From Achromobacter pulmonis (lineage in GTDB: Bacteria; Pseudomonadota; Gammaproteobacteria; Burkholderiales; Burkholderiaceae_B): DNA of 64,000 bases. Both the position numbers and the translations under genes were made by a program. The stretch is from NCBI RefSeq assembly GCF_002885955.2, contig NZ_POQS01000004.1, positions 434,943 through 498,942 of the forward strand, given 5' to 3'. Of this stretch, positions 61,785 to 64,000 are shown in pieces (positions within the stretch are counted from its first letter, which is position 1; each line of letters opens with the position of its first letter). The notes beneath the pieces are model-generated. The model was given only the letters and a program-made list of their open reading frames with translations, was not told the DNA's origin and searched no databases.

Positions 61785-64000
61785 CGCGCACCACTCAACT
61801 TTCCCGGCGCGGCTTTCTGCAAGGCGGCCTGGGCGCGCTTACCCTGGCGATCACATCGAAGGGGTTCATCACGACAGCCTGGGCGGCGGAGCCAGCCGCC
61901 CAGAAGTATGGCGCCGACAGCATGCCCGGCGGCACTGTCGACGACCCCCTGGTATTCGTCAGCATTGCCGCGGACGGCGCCGTTACCATCGTTGCGCATC
62001 GCGCTGAAATGGGCACGGGAGTCCGCAGCAGCCTGCCCATGGTGGTAGCCGACGAGATGGAAGCGCGCTGGGATCGCGTCAAGGTCATACAGGCACCGGC
62101 TGACGAAGTGCGCTACGGCAACCAGAACGTGGATGGTTCGCGAAGCATGCGCCACTTCCTGATGCCCATGCGGCGCGTCGGCGCGGCGGCCCGGCAGATG
62201 CTGGAGGCGGCAGCGGCGGCGCGGTGGTCCGTTCCGCTTGCCGAGGTCAAGGCGGTTCAGCATGAGGTGCTGCACCGGCCGTCCGGGCGCCGTCTGGCCT
62301 ACGGCGAACTTGCCGCCGACGCGGCCAGGCAGCCTGTTCCCACGGGTGACGCACTCAAGCTCAAGGATCGCAGTGAGTTCCGCTACATCGGGAAAGGTCA
62401 GGTCCGGCTCGTCGACCTGGAAGCCATCGGGAAAGGCCAGGCGACCTACGGCATGGACATGCGCCTGCCCGGCATGGTCTATGCCGTCGTGGCGCGCCCG
62501 CCTGTCGTTGGAGGCAAGCTGCGTCGCTTCGACAGCACGCGGGCGCTGGCCGTCCCCGGGGTGCTGAAGGTCGTGGAGATTCCCCCGATGCAAGGCGCGC
62601 CGGCATTCCAGCCTCTGGGCGGCGTCGCGGTCGTCGCGCGCAACACCTGGGCAGCCCGCCAGGGCCGCGACGCGCTGGAAATCGAATGGGACGATGGACC
62701 CAACGGCAGCTACGACTCGGCCGCCTATCACCAGGCGCTGGAGTCGGCCGCACGCAAATCCGGCAAGGCGATACGCAATCAAGGCGACGTAGCGCAAGTC
62801 TGGGCCAAGGCCCCCGACACCGAGCGCCTGGCCGCGGAATACTACGTGCCCCATCTGGCCCATGCCTCGATGGAGCCGCCGGTCGCCACCGTCCAGATCA
62901 AAGGCGGCAACGCCGAAGTCTGGACCTCCATCCAGAACCCCGTCGCGGCGCGAGACGCGGTGGCGGCTCGCCTGAAGCTGGACCCAAACAAGGTCAAGGT
63001 GAATGTCCTGCTGCTGGGAGGAGGGTTTGGCCGCAAGTCCAAGCCCGACTTCGTGGACGAGGCCGCCATTGTCGCCCACGCCATGCCCGACGGTACGCCG
63101 GTCAAGCTGGTATGGACGCGCGAAGACGACATCCACCATGATTATCTGCACACCGTGTCGGTCGAACGTCTGGAGGCCGTCCTGGACAAGAGCGGACAAG
63201 TCCAATCCTGGCTGCACCGCAGCGCCGCGCCTACCATCGCCTCTCTCTTCTCCGAGGGAGCCAAGGGCCAGCAGATGTTCGAGTCGGCCATGTCGGCCAT
63301 CAACATGCCGTACCGCATTCCGAACGTCCTGGTGGAAACGGCCGAAGTAGAGGCCCATGCCCGCATCGGATGGTTCCGCTCGGTCGCCAATATCCCCCAC
63401 GCCTTCGCGGCGCAATGCTTCATTGCCGAGTTGGCCGAGCGCGCGGGCAAGGACCACAAGGATTTCGCGCTCGACCTGATCGGTCCGGCGCGCCGAATCG
63501 ATCCGGGCACGCTGGCCGACACCTGGAATTACTCGGAATCGCCCGAACGCTACCCGTACGACACGGGCCGCCTGCGCGGCGTGATCGAAGCAGCGTGCAA
63601 AGGCGCCGAATGGGGCAGGACACTGCCCAAGGGCCATGGCCTTGGCCTGGCATTCTGCTATAGCTTCATGAGCTACACAGCCACCGTAGTCGAGGTGGCC
63701 GTAGACGAGAAGGGCGAGGTTCGCATCGTTGCGGTGGACATGGCGATGGACTGCGGCCCGCAGATCAATCCCGAACGCATACGCGCGCAAATGGAAGGCG
63801 GCGCCATCATGGGCCTGAGCCTTGCGCTAACCGGCGAAATCACCTTCGAGAAAGGCCGCGTGAAGCAAAGCAATTTCCACGACTACGAAGTGCTGCGCCA
63901 CAACGCATCGCCGCGCGTGATCCGAACGCATCTGGTCAACGACGACCACGCGCTGCCCCCTGGCGGCGTGGGCGAACCCCCGGTTCCGCCCGTGGCGCCG
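61781..64000 (+). CDS. Molybdopterin-binding large subunit of a molybdenum hydroxylase (IorB-like), incomplete at the window end
   Basis: An open frame of 740 codons that runs off the window; homologs have about 740-750 residues, so nearly the whole protein is visible. It starts with a twin-arginine signal ([10 protein letters not shown], Arg9-Arg10), then [21 protein letters not shown], the molybdenum cofactor loop GGGFGRK and the catalytic Glu near the end (GGVGEP). This is the IorB type, exported folded with its small subunit and oxidising aldehydes or N-heterocycles with cytochrome c as acceptor. The acceptor gene would be downstream of the window. Confidence 0.92.
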   Translation, partial: MTRTTQLSRRGFLQGGLGALTLAITSKGFITTAWAAEPAAQKYGADSMPGGTVDDPLVFVSIAADGAVTIVAHRAEMGTGVRSSLPMVVADEMEARWDRVKVIQAPADEVRYGNQNVDGSRSMRHFLMPMRRVGAAARQMLEAAAAARWSVPLAEVKAVQHEVLHRPSGRRLAYGELAADAARQPVPTGDALKLKDRSEFRYIGKGQVRLVDLEAIGKGQATYGMDMRLPGMVYAVVARPPVVGGKLRRFDSTRALAVPGVLKVVEIPPMQGAPAFQPLGGVAVVARNTWAARQGRDALEIEWDDGPNGSYDSAAYHQALESAARKSGKAIRNQGDVAQVWAKAPDTERLAAEYYVPHLAHASMEPPVATVQIKGGNAEVWTSIQNPVAARDAVAARLKLDPNKVKVNVLLLGGGFGRKSKPDFVDEAAIVAHAMPDGTPVKLVWTREDDIHHDYLHTVSVERLEAVLDKSGQVQSWLHRSAAPTIASLFSEGAKGQQMFESAMSAINMPYRIPNVLVETAEVEAHARIGWFRSVANIPHAFAAQCFIAELAERAGKDHKDFALDLIGPARRIDPGTLADTWNYSESPERYPYDTGRLRGVIEAACKGAEWGRTLPKGHGLGLAFCYSFMSYTATVVEVAVDEKGEVRIVAVDMAMDCGPQINPERIRAQMEGGAIMGLSLALTGEITFEKGRVKQSNFHDYEVLRHNASPRVIRTHLVNDDHALPPGGVGEPPVPPVAP

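Noticed and set aside
1-64000. CRISPR arrays, tRNA or rRNA genes, prophage modules
   Set aside because: No regularly spaced repeats, no cloverleaf or rRNA-like sequence and no phage structural or integrase genes were seen.

Overview
The window is a GC-rich, gene-dense piece of a Gram-negative chromosome, most likely from the Alcaligenaceae (Bordetella/Achromobacter group). The signs are a Bug/TctC-type tripartite tricarboxylate substrate-binding protein, many LysR regulators, branched-chain-type periplasmic binding proteins beside CoA-pathway enzymes, a cbb3-type oxidase, an autotransporter and TonB-dependent iron uptake. Most neighbouring genes overlap by 1-8 bp (ATGA or TGATG junctions), so operons can be read directly. 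I see no rRNA, tRNA or CRISPR array.

Layout. (1) 1-2547: end of an ABC substrate-binding protein, a BKACE/DUF849 cleavage enzyme and an SDR dehydrogenase. (2) 2645-6778: a Tat-exported metallophosphoesterase lipoprotein with a terminator, a small protein and a chemotaxis receptor with a CRP-like palindrome upstream. (3) 6897-11937, minus: a catabolic operon (HisD-like dehydrogenase, SDR, LacI regulator, Bug binding protein, HpaI-type aldolase) with a perfect LacI-type operator in front. (4) 12009-15460, minus: four overlapping genes (DUF3182, alpha/beta hydrolase, Fe-permease-like protein, flavodoxin-fold protein), divergent from an MscS channel. (5) 18064-23878: AraC regulator, a large autotransporter with an HExxH protease motif, and an unknown membrane protein. 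(6) 24291-34644: a complete siderophore-type iron uptake operon (two YbtP/YbtQ-like half transporters, FecCDEB-like importer, TonB receptor) behind a Fur-like box, with a divergent TetR gene. (7) 34641-42212: DUF2007 protein, LysR genes, a membrane protein, and a binding protein/thiolase/acyl-CoA ligase operon.

(8) 42267-54902 is the most interesting block. A minus-strand operon encodes a reduced cbb3 oxidase (CcoN with a CcoS-like N-terminus, CcoO, no CcoQ or CcoP), a membrane-anchored diheme cytochrome, a membrane-anchored TsdA-type thiosulfate dehydrogenase, and a CcoI-type copper ATPase. Upstream lies a QseBC/PmrAB-like two-component system, and divergent from that a DsbD/TlpA/DsbG/DsrE-like operon. 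The same 17-bp direct-repeat box (CTTAAT-N5-CTTAAT type, even the spacer conserved) precedes both operons in the same orientation relative to transcription. This suggests one regulon coupling thiosulfate oxidation, oxygen respiration, copper supply and periplasmic thiol chemistry.

(9) 54971-64000 is a patched region: a 25-codon SDR remnant, a carboxymuconolactone decarboxylase-like gene, a cupin gene plus a 3' remnant of a second cupin, and two paralogous LysR genes tail to tail. One LysR gene is split by an intact IS256-family element with a perfect 8-bp target duplication. Divergent from it are a NepI-like MFS exporter and an IorAB-type molybdenum hydroxylase that runs off the window end.
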